64,000 nucleotides of DNA from Bacteroidia bacterium (GCA_030424545.1 JAUHWL010000009.1:60614-124613); one strand, 5' to 3'. Numbered from the stretch's first letter, positions 1-10,203 are shown. Numbers and translations: made by a program. Notes: generated by a model from the sequence alone, not told the origin.

Positions 1-2
1 TA

Positions 3-383
3 AAATCTGTCGTTGAGCCAGTTACCGTATCACCATCTGTTGTTCATAAAAACAATACAAAATCTAACACTTCGCTGAACGAATTATTAAACCCAAAAGA
101 ATATTTAATTTCTATGCCCGGAGATGAATATGAACTGGATTTTGAATTGCCCCAACATGAAGCCGAAAATTATACGCTTTTTTTAGCATCTACTGGATAT
201 TACTTAGAATGGATGCGGCAAGATTGGCTTAAAGACCAAGATTGGTCTCAATTCTTTGATATTTTTTATCGACCAAAACACTTTTTAAAACAACAAGCAC
301 CGTTGTATAAAAAGAATGAAGCTCAAATAGAATTAGACTTTTGGAATTCTAAAATTGATACGAAAACCTTTAGCTATGATTAG
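3..383 (+). CDS. C-terminal part of an unknown protein (5' end outside window)
   Basis: The reading frame is open from base 3 to the TAG at 381-383, so the gene starts upstream of the window and only about 126 residues are visible. The first in-frame ATG (114) is probably internal, because coding-like sequence continues before it. The visible part is soluble, rich in aromatic and acidic residues (a YYLEWMRQDW segment), with no membrane segment or motif that I recognise. Its stop overlaps the start of the next lipoprotein gene, which suggests co-transcription. Function unknown. Confidence 0.6.
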   Translation, partial: KSVVEPVTVSPSVVHKNNTKSNTSLNELLNPKEYLISMPGDEYELDFELPQHEAENYTLFLASTGYYLEWMRQDWLKDQDWSQFFDIFYRPKHFLKQQAPLYKKNEAQIELDFWNSKIDTKTFSYD

Positions 384-1383
384 ATTTTCAAAATTAATAT
401 CGCTTGCACTTATTGCATTCATGTTTGCACAATGTGCAAGTGCTCCTAAATATGTTCCTGCCAAAGAGATGATTACTTCTTCTGTTTATGGCAGCTATGT
501 TGTTATAAAAAACATTAAGAATGAAACTTTTAAAGGAGAACTACTTGCTGTTGACGATGAAAAAGTGATTATGTTAACGCACGACAATGACCAATTTGAA
601 GTAATAGAAGAAAAAATCATAGCAATTAAAGATTTTACTTTACGCTTTGCCCAACCTACAGATTACAGTTGGAGTATTCCTACATCTTTTCTATTAAGCT
701 TTTCTCATGGTTGGTTTGCGATTTTATCTGCACCCGTAAACATTTTTATTACGTCTTCTGTAGCTGCTTCCGGCTCTTCTTCTTTTACGTATGACAAAAA
801 GCAAGTTTCGGTTGAAGATTTGGCAAAATTTGCTCGGTTTCCCCAAGGGTTTCCTCCAAACTTAAGTTACGAACGAATAGAAGAAGACAACTACAAAGAG
901 TTTGGAACCTTGGTTTCTATAAAAGATGCTGGGTTAAATGGCGATTTTGAAACCACTGTTGACAATGAGCCTGTTAATTGGTTTTTAAGAAGTGGTAGCG
1001 ACAGAAACACTATTAAAGTTATTTCTACAAAACCTAAAAGTGGTGATAAATGCCTCGTTTTTAAGCATCATGAATTCAAAAACCTTAAGGCATCACAGCC
1101 TGCCATAACACAAATTGTTGCCGTTCATCCTAATCATAATTACAGGGTTAAGTTTTATGCAAAAAGCAAAAACATGACGTTAGAATTGCGTTTAGGAAAT
1201 CCTTCAAGCCCTAATGATAAACCTTTGCAAATGTTACAGACTAAAGGCAACAAAGACGGATGGACTTTATACGAAACAGTTTTTAAAACTATAGAGCAAC
1301 AGGAAGCTTTGCGCATAGAAATTGCAGGAATAACCAATGGTGAGGCTTTTTTAGACCTGCTAAGCTTAACCGAATTAAAATAG
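376..1383 (+). CDS. Hypothetical lipoprotein, 335 aa
   Basis: I chose the ATG at 376, not the TTG at 355, because it gives a clean lipoprotein signal: MIRFSK, a hydrophobic stretch, then the lipobox MFAQC with the acceptor Cys at residue 20. The ATG overlaps the upstream stop by 8 bases, so translation may be coupled. After the signal comes a short segment resembling a small beta-barrel (GSYVVIKNIKNETFKGELL), then a hydrophobic stretch (SWSIPTSFLLSFSHGWFAIL). The C-terminal 150 residues read like a carbohydrate-binding or jelly-roll fold (LNGDFE, RVKFYAKSKN, WTLYETVF). It probably sits in the outer or inner membrane facing the periplasm. No specific function is recognised. Confidence 0.75.
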   Translation: MIRFSKLISLALIAFMFAQCASAPKYVPAKEMITSSVYGSYVVIKNIKNETFKGELLAVDDEKVIMLTHDNDQFEVIEEKIIAIKDFTLRFAQPTDYSWSIPTSFLLSFSHGWFAILSAPVNIFITSSVAASGSSSFTYDKKQVSVEDLAKFARFPQGFPPNLSYERIEEDNYKEFGTLVSIKDAGLNGDFETTVDNEPVNWFLRSGSDRNTIKVISTKPKSGDKCLVFKHHEFKNLKASQPAITQIVAVHPNHNYRVKFYAKSKNMTLELRLGNPSSPNDKPLQMLQTKGNKDGWTLYETVFKTIEQQEALRIEIAGITNGEAFLDLLSLTELK

Positions 1384-1448
1384 ACTAAACATTTTTTAAA
1401 ACTTGTAAACTGCCTTTTTGTAAATTGTAGCTACTATTTACTGCACTT

Positions 1449-1901
1449 ATGCCATTCCATAAACCCCTACTTCTTATTTCGACTTTTATAATAATTGGTT
1501 TGTTTTCGTGTAAAAAAGAAACCACCCCCGTAATGCCCAGTTCTTATTTAGATGCTTGGTGCGGCACATATTCGGGTACTTCTCACTTCTGGACAACTTA
1601 CCCGAAAAACGGCCAAATGAGCACTTCACGTTGGGAAAAAGCTGTAACCGTAGATGTACAAAGAGGTAGTAAAGATTCTACTTTAAACTTTTTATTTACC
1701 TATAACGATACCGTTTTTGTTGCCCGAAACGACCTCCCTATTTCTAATGATTATACGTATTTCGATGCTTGGGGAGGTGGAAGCAGTTATGGAAGTTTGC
1801 ACATACAGTTTAAATCAGACTCCATATTGAGTTACAATCTTTTTCAAAAATGTGGAATTCCGTGTTCTTCGGGAGAAGATTTTGAGATTTCCAGAAAATA
1901 G
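1449..1901 (+). CDS. Small hypothetical lipoprotein, 150 aa
   Basis: The N-terminus is a lipoprotein signal peptide (MPFHKPLLLISTFIIIGLFSC, lipobox LFSC, Cys 21) followed by the charged KKE typical of Bacteroidota lipoproteins. The mature part is about 130 residues, rich in Tyr, Ser and Thr, with alternating beta-type segments (WCGTYSGTSHFW, DTVFVARNDL). It resembles many small species-specific lipoproteins, and no family is recognised. It converges with pyrF, with only 4 bases between the two stop codons and no clear terminator. Confidence 0.7.
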   Translation: MPFHKPLLLISTFIIIGLFSCKKETTPVMPSSYLDAWCGTYSGTSHFWTTYPKNGQMSTSRWEKAVTVDVQRGSKDSTLNFLFTYNDTVFVARNDLPISNDYTYFDAWGGGSSYGSLHIQFKSDSILSYNLFQKCGIPCSSGEDFEISRK

Positions 1902-1905
1902 AAAT

Positions 1906-2718
1906 CTAAAAATAGTTTGCCATTTCATCGGCAAGAGTTTTTGCTTCGTTTGCAGCAACTTCGGCAAAATCTAATCCATTGCTTTTGTAAATGATTCCGC
2001 GCGAAGAATTAATGAGCAATCCACCATCTGCATTCAGTCCATTTTTCATTACATCGGCCAAACTTCCGCCTTGCGCGCCAACACCTGGCACCAACAAAAA
2101 GTGGTTAGGCACAATGCTGCGTATGTGTTTTAAGTGGTCGGCTTTGGTGGCACCAATTACATACATTAAATTTTCTGGCGTTCCCCATTCTTGCGATTTA
2201 CGCAACACTTGCTCAAACAATTTTTCGCCATCAGCTGCTGCGGTAAACTGAAAATCTTGCGCTCCGGTATTAGAGGTTAGCCCCAAAAGAATGGTCCACT
2301 TGTTTGGAATATCTAGGAATGGTTTTACGCTGTCTACGCCCATGTACGGGGCAACGGTTACCGAATCGAATGCCAAATTGTTTAAAAATGCTTCGGCATA
2401 CATTTTAGATGTGTTGCCAATATCGCCACGTTTGGCATCGGCAATGGTAAATATTTCGGGGTGCTTTTGGTTGATGTAAGCAATGGTTTTTTCTAAGCTC
2501 TTCCATCCTTTCAATCCGCGACTTTCATAAAACGCGGTGTTAGGTTTAAATGCTACGGCAAAATCGGCTGTGGCATCAATAATGGCTTTATTAAAGCTAA
2601 AAATCGGGTCTTCTTCGCCCAACAAATGCTGCGGTATTTTGGTGATATCTGTATCTAAACCTACGCATAAAACAGATTTTTTTCGCTTTATTTCTGAGGT
2701 GAGTTGTTGTCTGTTCAT
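1906..2718 (-). CDS. pyrF: Orotidine 5'-phosphate decarboxylase
   Basis: Catalyses the last step of de novo UMP synthesis, OMP to UMP plus CO2, in the cytoplasm. The 270 residues match the longer bacterial type-2 PyrF subfamily. Visible signatures are CVGLDTD at residues 18-24, FKPN near 57-60, the catalytic Lys/Asp motif [11 protein letters not shown] starting at residue 94, and the phosphate-binding VPGVGAQGG segment near the C-terminus. The start ATG at 2718 places the first conserved strand at the usual distance. It follows prfA and purM on the same strand after a 109-base gap, an order I recall from other Flavobacteriia. Confidence 0.95.
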   Translation of the reverse strand: MNRQQLTSEIKRKKSVLCVGLDTDITKIPQHLLGEEDPIFSFNKAIIDATADFAVAFKPNTAFYESRGLKGWKSLEKTIAYINQKHPEIFTIADAKRGDIGNTSKMYAEAFLNNLAFDSVTVAPYMGVDSVKPFLDIPNKWTILLGLTSNTGAQDFQFTAAADGEKLFEQVLRKSQEWGTPENLMYVIGATKADHLKHIRSIVPNHFLLVPGVGAQGGSLADVMKNGLNADGGLLINSSRGIIYKSNGLDFAEVAANEAKTLADEMANYF

Positions 2719-2723
2719 ATTTC

Positions 2724-2762
2724 AAGTTGAAGGTTAAACGTTAAAGGTTGAAAGTTGAAAGT
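2724..2762. repeat. Degenerate GTTGAAAG-type short repeat
   Basis: Just upstream of pyrF the plus strand reads as imperfect repeats of a 9-10 base unit, gttgaaggt / cgttaaaggt / tgaaagt / tgaaagt. Such GTTGAAAGTT runs are scattered through intergenic DNA of many Bacteroidota. It could lie in the pyrF leader. No function can be read from it. Confidence 0.5.
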
Positions 2763-2827
2763 CTTAATGTGCATGGATTGCCTTTAAATTGTGCAATCAT
2801 CAATCGTTAGTTATCCCTCAAAAATCA

Positions 2828-3901
2828 TCAATCCTCCGAGCCTTCTTTCATTTTCTCTGCATTTTCTGCTAGGTGCAATTCGTCTATAAATTTCTGAATG
2901 TCTCCATTCATTACGTCTGGTAAATTGTACACCGTTAAACCAATGCGGTGATCGGTTACACGACCTTGCGGATAGTTGTATGTTCTAATTTTTGCAGAAC
3001 GATCGCCTGTAGAAACCAATGTTTTTCTGCGGCTAGAAATGGCAGCATTATGCTTTTCTAACTCAATATCATAAATTTTAGAACGTAACATTTTCATGGC
3101 CAGCTCTCTGTTTTTAAGCTGACTACGTTCTACTTGACAAACCACCACAATGCCTGTTGGCTTATGCGTAAGCTGCACTTTGGTTTCTACCTTGTTTACG
3201 TTTTGTCCTCCAGCACCACCACTTCGCGAAGTGTGAAATTCAATATCGGCAGGGTTTAACTCAACATCTACATCTTCTGCTTCGGGCAAAATGGCCACGG
3301 TTGCAGCAGAAGTATGCACACGTCCTTGCGATTCTGTTTCGGGCACACGCTGCACGCGATGCACTCCCGACTCATATTTTAATGTTCCGTAAACATCCTC
3401 GCCAGTAATGGCAATACTTAAATCTTTGTAACCGCCCGCTGTACCTTCGGTTTCGTTAAGTAGCTCCATTTTCCAGCCTTTGCTCTCTATGTATCTAGAA
3501 TACATACGGTATAAATCTCCTGCAAAAATGCTGGCTTCATCGCCCCCTGCACCGCCTCTAATTTCAAGCACGGCATTTTTCTCGTCTTCCGGATCCTTAG
3601 GAATGAGCATGGTTCTAATTTTAGACTCAAGCTCTTCTAATTTTGGAATGGCTTCATCCAATTCCATTTTGGCCATTTCCTTCATTTCAGCGTCTTTTTC
3701 GTTGGCTAAAATGTCTTTGGCTTCTTCAATATTGGCCGATAATGTTAAATACTCTTCTCTTGCTTTTACAATATCATCAAGCAACTTATACTCTCTATTT
3801 AACTTTATATATCGCTTTTGGTCTGCAATAACATCAGGTTGAATGATAAGATCATTAACCTCATGAAAGCGTTGCTTTATGGCGTTTAATTTATCTAACA
3901 T
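2828..3901 (-). CDS. prfA: Peptide chain release factor 1
   Basis: Recognises UAA and UAG in the ribosomal A site and triggers hydrolysis of peptidyl-tRNA. The 357 residues are normal for RF1. The catalytic GGQ lies at residues 231-233 inside [16 protein letters not shown], and the codon-recognition PxT motif is PET at 187-189, which separates RF1 from the SPF of RF2. The C-terminal [15 protein letters not shown] is the standard RF1 segment. The start ATG at 3901 is 6 bases after the purM stop, so the two genes are probably one operon. No programmed frameshift is present, as expected for RF1. Confidence 0.97.
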   Translation of the reverse strand: MLDKLNAIKQRFHEVNDLIIQPDVIADQKRYIKLNREYKLLDDIVKAREEYLTLSANIEEAKDILANEKDAEMKEMAKMELDEAIPKLEELESKIRTMLIPKDPEDEKNAVLEIRGGAGGDEASIFAGDLYRMYSRYIESKGWKMELLNETEGTAGGYKDLSIAITGEDVYGTLKYESGVHRVQRVPETESQGRVHTSAATVAILPEAEDVDVELNPADIEFHTSRSGGAGGQNVNKVETKVQLTHKPTGIVVVCQVERSQLKNRELAMKMLRSKIYDIELEKHNAAISSRRKTLVSTGDRSAKIRTYNYPQGRVTDHRIGLTVYNLPDVMNGDIQKFIDELHLAENAEKMKEGSED

Positions 3902-3907
3902 GTTTCT

Positions 3908-5077
3908 TTAGTATTCAAATGTTCCGTGTTCAGAAACAATGGTTAGTTTTTTCTTTTCAGCGGCTTCTACTCGCCCAACAATTTGTGCATCTACATTATA
4001 CTTATTAGAAATATTTATAATGCTTTCTGCCAAAGCTTCTGGTACATAAAGCTCCATTCTGTGGCCCATGTTAAAAACCTGATACATTTCTTCCCAAGCT
4101 GTTTTGCTTTCTTTTTGAATTAAAGAAAACAGTGGTGGCGTAGGAAACAGGTTGTCTTTAATGATGTGAACATCATCTACAAAATGCAAAACTTTGGTTT
4201 GTGCTCCTCCGCTACAGTGTATCATACCATGAATATCATGCCGATGATTATCCAATATTTCTTTAATAATAGGCGCGTAAGTTCTGGTAGGTGATAAAAC
4301 CAATTTACCTGCATCTAGCTCTACTCCATCAACATTATCAGTTAAACCTAAACTTCCGCTATACACCAATTCTTCGGGCACAGCCGGATCATAACTTTCT
4401 GGATATTTTTTAGCTACATCTTTGTTAAAAACATCATGTCTGGCACTGGTTAAACCATTGCTTCCCATACCGCCATTGTATTCTGTTTCGTAGGTAGCTT
4501 TTCCAAAACTTGCCAAACCCACAATTACATCGCCAGGTTTTATATGGGCATTGTCTATTACATCTGTTCTTTTAAGGCGAGCAACAACGGTAGAATCTAC
4601 CACAATTGTTCTAACTAGGTCTCCTAAATCGGCTGTTTCGCCTCCGGTAGAAATAATATTTACACCGTGTTTTTTGTACTCTTCTAACAGTTCTTCAGAA
4701 CCATTGATAATTGCAGAAATAACTTGGCCTGTAATTAGGTTTTTGTTACGCCCAATGGTAGAAGAAAGCATGATGTTTTCAGTAGCTCCAACGCAAAGTA
4801 GATCATCAATATTCATGATAAGCGCATCTTGTGCAATACCTTTCCAAACCGATAAATCTCCGGTTTCTTTCCAATACATGTAGGCTAAAGAAGATTTTGT
4901 TCCTGCACCATCGGCATGCATTACTAGGCAATAATCATCATCGCCTGTTAAATAATCTGGAACAACTTTGCAAAATGCTTTTGGGAAAAGCCCTTTGTCT
5001 ACATTTTTTATTGCTTGATGAACTTCTTCTTTTCCGGAAGAAACGCCTCTACTGGCGTAACGTTTACTTTTTTCCAT
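3908..5077 (-). CDS. purM: Phosphoribosylformylglycinamidine cyclo-ligase (AIR synthetase)
   Basis: Fifth step of purine synthesis: ATP-dependent ring closure of FGAM to AIR. The ATG at 5077 (MEKSKRYASRGV) is preferred over the upstream one at 5095, because homologues start close to the YASRGVSSGKEEVHQAI segment. The protein is then 389 residues, matching the long Bacteroidota-type PurM. ATP and substrate motifs include MHADGAGTKSSLAY, the NIDDLLCVGA segment and STGGETADLGD. It heads the purM-prfA group. The two neighbours have unrelated functions, so the linkage probably reflects conserved gene order only. Confidence 0.93.
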   Translation of the reverse strand: MEKSKRYASRGVSSGKEEVHQAIKNVDKGLFPKAFCKVVPDYLTGDDDYCLVMHADGAGTKSSLAYMYWKETGDLSVWKGIAQDALIMNIDDLLCVGATENIMLSSTIGRNKNLITGQVISAIINGSEELLEEYKKHGVNIISTGGETADLGDLVRTIVVDSTVVARLKRTDVIDNAHIKPGDVIVGLASFGKATYETEYNGGMGSNGLTSARHDVFNKDVAKKYPESYDPAVPEELVYSGSLGLTDNVDGVELDAGKLVLSPTRTYAPIIKEILDNHRHDIHGMIHCSGGAQTKVLHFVDDVHIIKDNLFPTPPLFSLIQKESKTAWEEMYQVFNMGHRMELYVPEALAESIINISNKYNVDAQIVGRVEAAEKKKLTIVSEHGTFEY

Positions 5078-5266
5078 GGCGGCAAAAATCGTCAAAAAAA
5101 GAGGATGTTTTAAAAGCTTTTTTAGAAAAAATAAATTGTTTTAAAGATTACTATTCACATAAATATGCATTTAGCCAAGCTTTAAATTTTATTATTAGCC
5201 AGAAAATATAAATGCTTTTAAAAAAATCATTTCCGCATACTAATATGTACTGTGTAAAACATAAAA

Positions 5267-5294
5267 AAAGCCCTCGAAAAATATCGAGGGCTTT
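5267..5294 (-). terminator. Terminator of the PorE-like gene
   Basis: An 11-base inverted repeat (aaagccctcga / tcgagggcttt) with a 6-base loop lies 23 bases past the stop at 5317. On the minus strand the stem is followed by a T-run (aaaaaaa at 5262-5269 read in reverse). The rest of the 5078-5316 gap is AT-rich, and I see nothing else in it. Confidence 0.8.
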
Positions 5295-5316
5295 ATATAA
5301 ACGTATCTAGTTTCTC

Positions 5317-7824
5317 TTATTTAATCTTTAACCACATTCCTGGTTTAAGGTCTTTATCTTTCATTCCATCGTTAAGGTCACGTAAATCTTTTTCTTTCAT
5401 GTCTAAAGATTTTGCAATGCTACCCATGGTGTCTCTTAATTGTACTTGGTAATGATCAGCATCCCAAGCGGTGTAATCTCCATCTTTGGTAACCTTAAGC
5501 ATCAAGCCTTCAAACACACGTACACCGCGTAAACCGCCATTCATTTTCTTTAAATCAACAACAGAAATTTTATGTTGTTTGGCAATTTTACCAAAGTTAT
5601 CTCGTGCCTCACATGTGTGGAATTCGCCAATGGGTTTCACATCTTCTTTAGGTTTTTCTACTTCACCAGGCTTATCTACAGGTCCGTTTGGAACGTAATC
5701 ATCGCTAGCTACTCTAAAGTCAGTTCTTCTGTTTATCTGGTTTGCAACTTCTTGTTTTGAGGAAGATTGCGATTTAATCCACGATTCTGTTAGTTTATCA
5801 CCCGCTTTAAACTGATCAGCACCATATCCTTTGTACCCTTCCGGAATAACAAATGGGTCTGATTCTCCCATACCCACCGCTGTTAACCTGTCTTTGGCAA
5901 TACCTTTAGAAATTAAGTAGCTCACACAAGTATCTGCACGATGTTGAGATAGAACTTTATTCTTTTCATCTGTATCTCTATAATCCGTATGAGAACGCAA
6001 TTCTATAGTAATGTTTGGGTTGTTGTTTAAGATAGAAACAACCGAGTCAAGCGAGTTTCTAGCCTCTGGACGCAAATCCCATTTTGCCAAATCGAAGAAA
6101 ACATTGGGCAATACAATAGGCACATCAATTGGATCTAGTTTTACTTCAATGCGCATGCTATGTAAGTAAATATTTTCCGAAGGCACAAACTCAAACGAAG
6201 ACATATTTACACCTATGGTTGTGAAATCTGCTGTGTTGTTTAAGAATTTTTTCTTCTCAACATTTATTTTGTATTGCACATCCTCATTCAATTTGTCTTT
6301 TTCAAACACAAAGTTTCCGTTTGCATCTGTGTTCACAATTATAGATGTACCGTCTGTTCCGTCTAATCTAACAGTTGCTTGAGGAATTGGTGTACCATCT
6401 TTTGTACTGGTTACAACACCATCCATAGTAAATTTAAGCGGCACCATATACACAGAATAGATATCATCCTCACCTCTACCACCTTTTCTGTTTGAGGCCA
6501 TAAAACCTTTTTTCACACCGCCTTTTTCCCAAATTATGGCAAAATCATCGGCATTACCATTTATCGGGTATTGCATGTTTTCTGCTTCACCTGTAGGCAT
6601 TCCCTCTTCATCTACTTTAATTCTAAAAATATCAAGTCCGCCCATACCCGGCAAACCATTAGAAGAAAAATACAAGTACCCATCATCATGTGCAAAAGGG
6701 AACAACTCATCTTCTGTAGTATTTACTTTTGGGCCTAGATTTTTAGGTGTATTCCACGCCTTTTTGCGCTTATCATACGTAGTTACCCAAATATCCCTTC
6801 CTCCTCGTGTACCGGGTAAATCACCTGCTATATATAGGAATTTATCATCGGCACTTAAACTAGGGTGCCCTACTGATGAAAGACTATCTGGAGCTAAGAC
6901 AACCAATTCTGGCTGTGCCCAATCTTGTCCCATTTTTTTGGTTGTGTAAATAGCACAACCCATTTTTACGTTTTTCTCATTAATACAGCGGGTAAAGTAC
7001 ATGGTCTTCATCCTGCTATCAAAGCACACGTTTCCTTCGTGTTCTTTTGTATTAATCATTTCAGAAAGTGGAGTTAATGAGCTCCATTTTACTTCTTCCG
7101 CATCAGATGATTTGCTTCCACGTGGAGACCTTCTTCCTCTTTTTTTGCGTTCGCTTTCGGTCATAAAAATATCCGAATAGCGCTCACCTGTCCAACCATC
7201 TTCACGCTTACCTTCACTTTCTTCTCTCATCGAAGAAATCATCAATACAGAATAATCATCTGCTCTTTTGCCAGCATAAGAAACACCAAAGTCTCTGCCT
7301 TTGCTGTTAAAATCTTTCATGTTATTTACATTGTACCTAGACGGGTTCTTCATCCATTCTATGGCATTTTTACATGATAAAATTCCTTCTTCAGCTTTTC
7401 CGTCTCCAGGTTTTTCTTGCTTGTAAACTTCATATTCAATTATGGCATCTTCATATTCGCCTAAACAACGTAACATATCTGCATATCTTAGTTGCGCTAT
7501 GGCATCGTACTTCATTTTACTGGCGCGCTTGTATTGTGCAGAAGCACTTTTGCAGTCTCCCATTTGGCGATAACATTCTGCCAAATTAAAGGTTACATCA
7601 CTTTTTTCTTTTCTACTCTTTGCTTTTGAAAAAGCTTGCTTATATAACTCTGCGGCTTTAAAATATTCTTTAGCCTCAAAATAGTCGTTGGCTTTTTTCG
7701 TGTCTTTGGCTAAACTTTCCTCTTTAGGTGATTCTTTTCCTGATTCGACCTCGGATTGAGCGAGACCTGAAACTGATATTCCAATCACAAAAAATGCGGC
7801 TAAGGCGGTCTTGAAGAACTTCAT
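5317..7824 (-). CDS. PorE-like OmpA-family envelope protein with TPR, beta-propeller and two LysM domains
   Basis: The 835 residues start with a signal peptide (about 1-22, ending GLAQ). TPR-like helices follow at about 45-150 (AKEYFKAAELYKQAF). PD40/WD40-like propeller strands lie at about 260-455 (TMYFTRC, YLYFSSNGLPGMGGLDIF). A carboxypeptidase-regulatory-like beta domain covers about 465-540, and an OmpA peptidoglycan-binding domain about 570-700 (VFFDLAKWDLRPEA, SHTDYRDTDEKNKVLSQHRAD). Two LysM modules occupy about 735-835. The TPR-propeller-CRD-OmpA order is that of PorE, a T9SS component in Porphyromonas; the LysM tail is extra. Bacteroidota carry several paralogues with this architecture, so a T9SS role is an inference. 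It is probably periplasmic or outer-membrane, anchored to peptidoglycan. Confidence 0.8.
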   Translation of the reverse strand: MKFFKTALAAFFVIGISVSGLAQSEVESGKESPKEESLAKDTKKANDYFEAKEYFKAAELYKQAFSKAKSRKEKSDVTFNLAECYRQMGDCKSASAQYKRASKMKYDAIAQLRYADMLRCLGEYEDAIIEYEVYKQEKPGDGKAEEGILSCKNAIEWMKNPSRYNVNNMKDFNSKGRDFGVSYAGKRADDYSVLMISSMREESEGKREDGWTGERYSDIFMTESERKKRGRRSPRGSKSSDAEEVKWSSLTPLSEMINTKEHEGNVCFDSRMKTMYFTRCINEKNVKMGCAIYTTKKMGQDWAQPELVVLAPDSLSSVGHPSLSADDKFLYIAGDLPGTRGGRDIWVTTYDKRKKAWNTPKNLGPKVNTTEDELFPFAHDDGYLYFSSNGLPGMGGLDIFRIKVDEEGMPTGEAENMQYPINGNADDFAIIWEKGGVKKGFMASNRKGGRGEDDIYSVYMVPLKFTMDGVVTSTKDGTPIPQATVRLDGTDGTSIIVNTDANGNFVFEKDKLNEDVQYKINVEKKKFLNNTADFTTIGVNMSSFEFVPSENIYLHSMRIEVKLDPIDVPIVLPNVFFDLAKWDLRPEARNSLDSVVSILNNNPNITIELRSHTDYRDTDEKNKVLSQHRADTCVSYLISKGIAKDRLTAVGMGESDPFVIPEGYKGYGADQFKAGDKLTESWIKSQSSSKQEVANQINRRTDFRVASDDYVPNGPVDKPGEVEKPKEDVKPIGEFHTCEARDNFGKIAKQHKISVVDLKKMNGGLRGVRVFEGLMLKVTKDGDYTAWDADHYQVQLRDTMGSIAKSLDMKEKDLRDLNDGMKDKDLKPGMWLKIK

Positions 7825-7885
7825 ATATGGTACTAGATATTTTGTATCTGTTAGCGGACTAAGATAGATATTCTTATAAAATAAA

Positions 7886-7915
7886 AAAAAGCTTCTAAAA
7901 TGTTTAGAAGCTTTT
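7886..7915 (-). terminator. Terminator of glutamine synthetase III
   Basis: A 14-base inverted repeat (aaaaagcttctaaa / tttagaagcttttt) with a tiny loop lies just past the stop at 7932. T-rich sequence follows on the minus strand. It separates the gene from the downstream PorE-like gene. Confidence 0.75.
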
Positions 7916-7931
7916 TAATTATGTGCTGTAA

Positions 7932-10121
7932 TTATCTGGTAAACAGCATTTCACGGAACTTAGGCAGTGGCCAATACTCATCGTCTACTACCATTTCAAG
8001 TTTATCAACTTCGTATCTTATGGCATCAAAGTAAGGTCTTACCTTATCACAATACGCAACGGCACGTTTTCTTGCGTCCTCAATTTTGTTGGCTTCTCTT
8101 CTTGCTTGTATCATACTTTCTTTGTCGGCAAGTATTTTAGAGATTCTTTTCGAAATCATTTTTATCATATCCAATTGCTCTTTGGCTACTTCATTATATG
8201 TTTCATCATCTAAAATATTTTTTAGTCTTTGCACATTATCAAGCAATAAGTTTTGATAGCGTATAGCTGTAGGAACTATGTGGTTTCCAGCAATGTCTCC
8301 CAATACTCTAGATTCTATTTGAATCTTCATAAAGTATTCATCCAACATTATTTCGTGGCGAGCTACTGCTTCTACCTTACTCATTACTTTAGTTTTTTCA
8401 AACAGAGCAATAGATTTTTTAGTCACATAAGCATCTAAAGCACGAGGGGTGTCTGGCACATTGGCTAAACCTCTTTTTTCTGCTTCTTTTCTCCAAGCTT
8501 CGCCATATCCATCTCCTTCAAACCTTATGTTTTTAGAGGCTTTTATGTATTCTTTTAGCACATTAAATATTGCATCATCTTTTTTCATACCACCGTTAAT
8601 CAAGCCATCTACTTGATTTTTAAACTGTACAAGTTGATCGCTAACAATCATGTTTAATACGGTCATAGATTGTGCACAATTTGATGCTGAGCCTACGGCT
8701 CTAAATTCAAATTTATTGCCCGTAAACGCAAAAGGAGATGTTCTGTTTCGGTCTGTATTGTCCAATAATATTTCTGGAATTTTACCTACCACATTTAATT
8801 TTAGTTCTGTTTTCTTTTCTGGAGATAGTTTTCCTGACTCTATGCTTTCTAATTCATCTAACACTTGAGATAACTGTGAGCCAATAAATATAGATATGAT
8901 GGCTGGTGGAGCTTCGTTTGCACCCAGTCTGTGATCATTACCAGCAGAAGCTATTGATGCCCGAAGTAAATCGGCATGATCATGTACTGCCTTAATTGTA
9001 TTTATAAAAAAGGTTAAGAACATTAAATTGCTCTTTGGTGTCTTGCTTGGACTCAACAAGTTTACACCTGTATTGGTAGCTAAAGACCAATTGTTATGTT
9101 TTCCCGATCCGTTTATTCCTGCGAAAGGTTTTTCGTGGGCCAGAACTCTAAAATCATGTCTTCTTGCTACTTTATCTAATAAATCTACAAAAAGAGAATT
9201 ATGATCTACCGCAACGTTTGCTTCCTCAAAAACCGGTGCAAATTCAAACTGGCCAGGGGCTACTTCGTTGTGTCTGGTTTTAATTGGCACACCTAATATT
9301 CTTGCCTCATATTCTACTTCGCGCATAAACTGTATAACACGCTCTGGTATTGAACCAAAATAATGATCTTCTAACTGCTGACCTTTGGCAGGAGCATGAC
9401 CTAATAAGGCTCTACCTGTTTGAACCAAATCTGGTCTCGCATTAAAAAGTGCTGTATCTACTAAGAAGTACTCTTGTTCCCATCCTAAAGTAGAATGTAC
9501 CTTGTTGATGTTTTTATCAAAATATTTACAAACTGCCGTGGCCGATTGATCTACCGTTTGCAAAGCACGCAATAACGGAGTTTTGTTGTCTAATGCTTCG
9601 CCTGTATATGAGACAAAAATGGTTGGGATACACAATGTTGTTCCCATTACAAAAGCAGGCGATGTTGGATCCCATGCTGTATATCCACGTGCTTCAAACG
9701 TATTTCTAATTCCTCCATTAGGAAAACTAGAAGCATCTGGCTCTTGTTGAATTAACATACTGCCATTGAACTTTTCTATGGCAGACCCTTCACCATCTGG
9801 TTCAAAAAAAGAATCATGCTTTTCAGCTGTTGTTCCCGTTAAAGGTTGAAACCAGTGTGTATAATGTGTAGAACCTTTACTAATTGCCCAAGATTTCATT
9901 GCAGATGCTGCCTGATCGGCAATTTCTCTACTAATTTTCGTTCCTTTTTCTATAGCGTCATTGATGCTTTCAAAAGCAACCTTGGTCATAAACTCACGCA
10001 TGGCTTTATGATTAAACACATGCGAGCCATAATATTCTGACACACGCACCGTTGGCGTAGAAAAATGCTTTGGCTTGCGATTTAATGTTTCTTTATAGGC
10101 AATGAAACGAACTGTTGGCAT
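7932..10121 (-). CDS. glnN: Glutamine synthetase type III
   Basis: ATP-dependent synthesis of glutamine from glutamate and ammonia, in the cytoplasm. At 729 residues it is the long GSIII form found in Bacteroidota and cyanobacteria, not GSI or GSII. Visible family segments are GWEQEYFLVD (metal-binding glutamates), KTRHNEVAPGQFEFAP, INGSGKHNNWSL, SAGNDHRLGANEAPPAIISIF and NRTSPFAFTGNKFEFRAVGS. The start MPTVRFIAY fits the family N-terminus. It is monocistronic by layout, with 119 AT-rich bases upstream. No glnB or amt gene is nearby, so its regulation is not visible. Confidence 0.96.
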   Translation of the reverse strand: MPTVRFIAYKETLNRKPKHFSTPTVRVSEYYGSHVFNHKAMREFMTKVAFESINDAIEKGTKISREIADQAASAMKSWAISKGSTHYTHWFQPLTGTTAEKHDSFFEPDGEGSAIEKFNGSMLIQQEPDASSFPNGGIRNTFEARGYTAWDPTSPAFVMGTTLCIPTIFVSYTGEALDNKTPLLRALQTVDQSATAVCKYFDKNINKVHSTLGWEQEYFLVDTALFNARPDLVQTGRALLGHAPAKGQQLEDHYFGSIPERVIQFMREVEYEARILGVPIKTRHNEVAPGQFEFAPVFEEANVAVDHNSLFVDLLDKVARRHDFRVLAHEKPFAGINGSGKHNNWSLATNTGVNLLSPSKTPKSNLMFLTFFINTIKAVHDHADLLRASIASAGNDHRLGANEAPPAIISIFIGSQLSQVLDELESIESGKLSPEKKTELKLNVVGKIPEILLDNTDRNRTSPFAFTGNKFEFRAVGSASNCAQSMTVLNMIVSDQLVQFKNQVDGLINGGMKKDDAIFNVLKEYIKASKNIRFEGDGYGEAWRKEAEKRGLANVPDTPRALDAYVTKKSIALFEKTKVMSKVEAVARHEIMLDEYFMKIQIESRVLGDIAGNHIVPTAIRYQNLLLDNVQRLKNILDDETYNEVAKEQLDMIKMISKRISKILADKESMIQARREANKIEDARKRAVAYCDKVRPYFDAIRYEVDKLEMVVDDEYWPLPKFREMLFTR

Positions 10122-10203
10122 AATTAAATTATTTTTAATTTTTTCGGCAACAAATGTAAATTTTTTAGGGGGTCTCGCAATTTATTGTTAATAATATTTG
10201 CAA

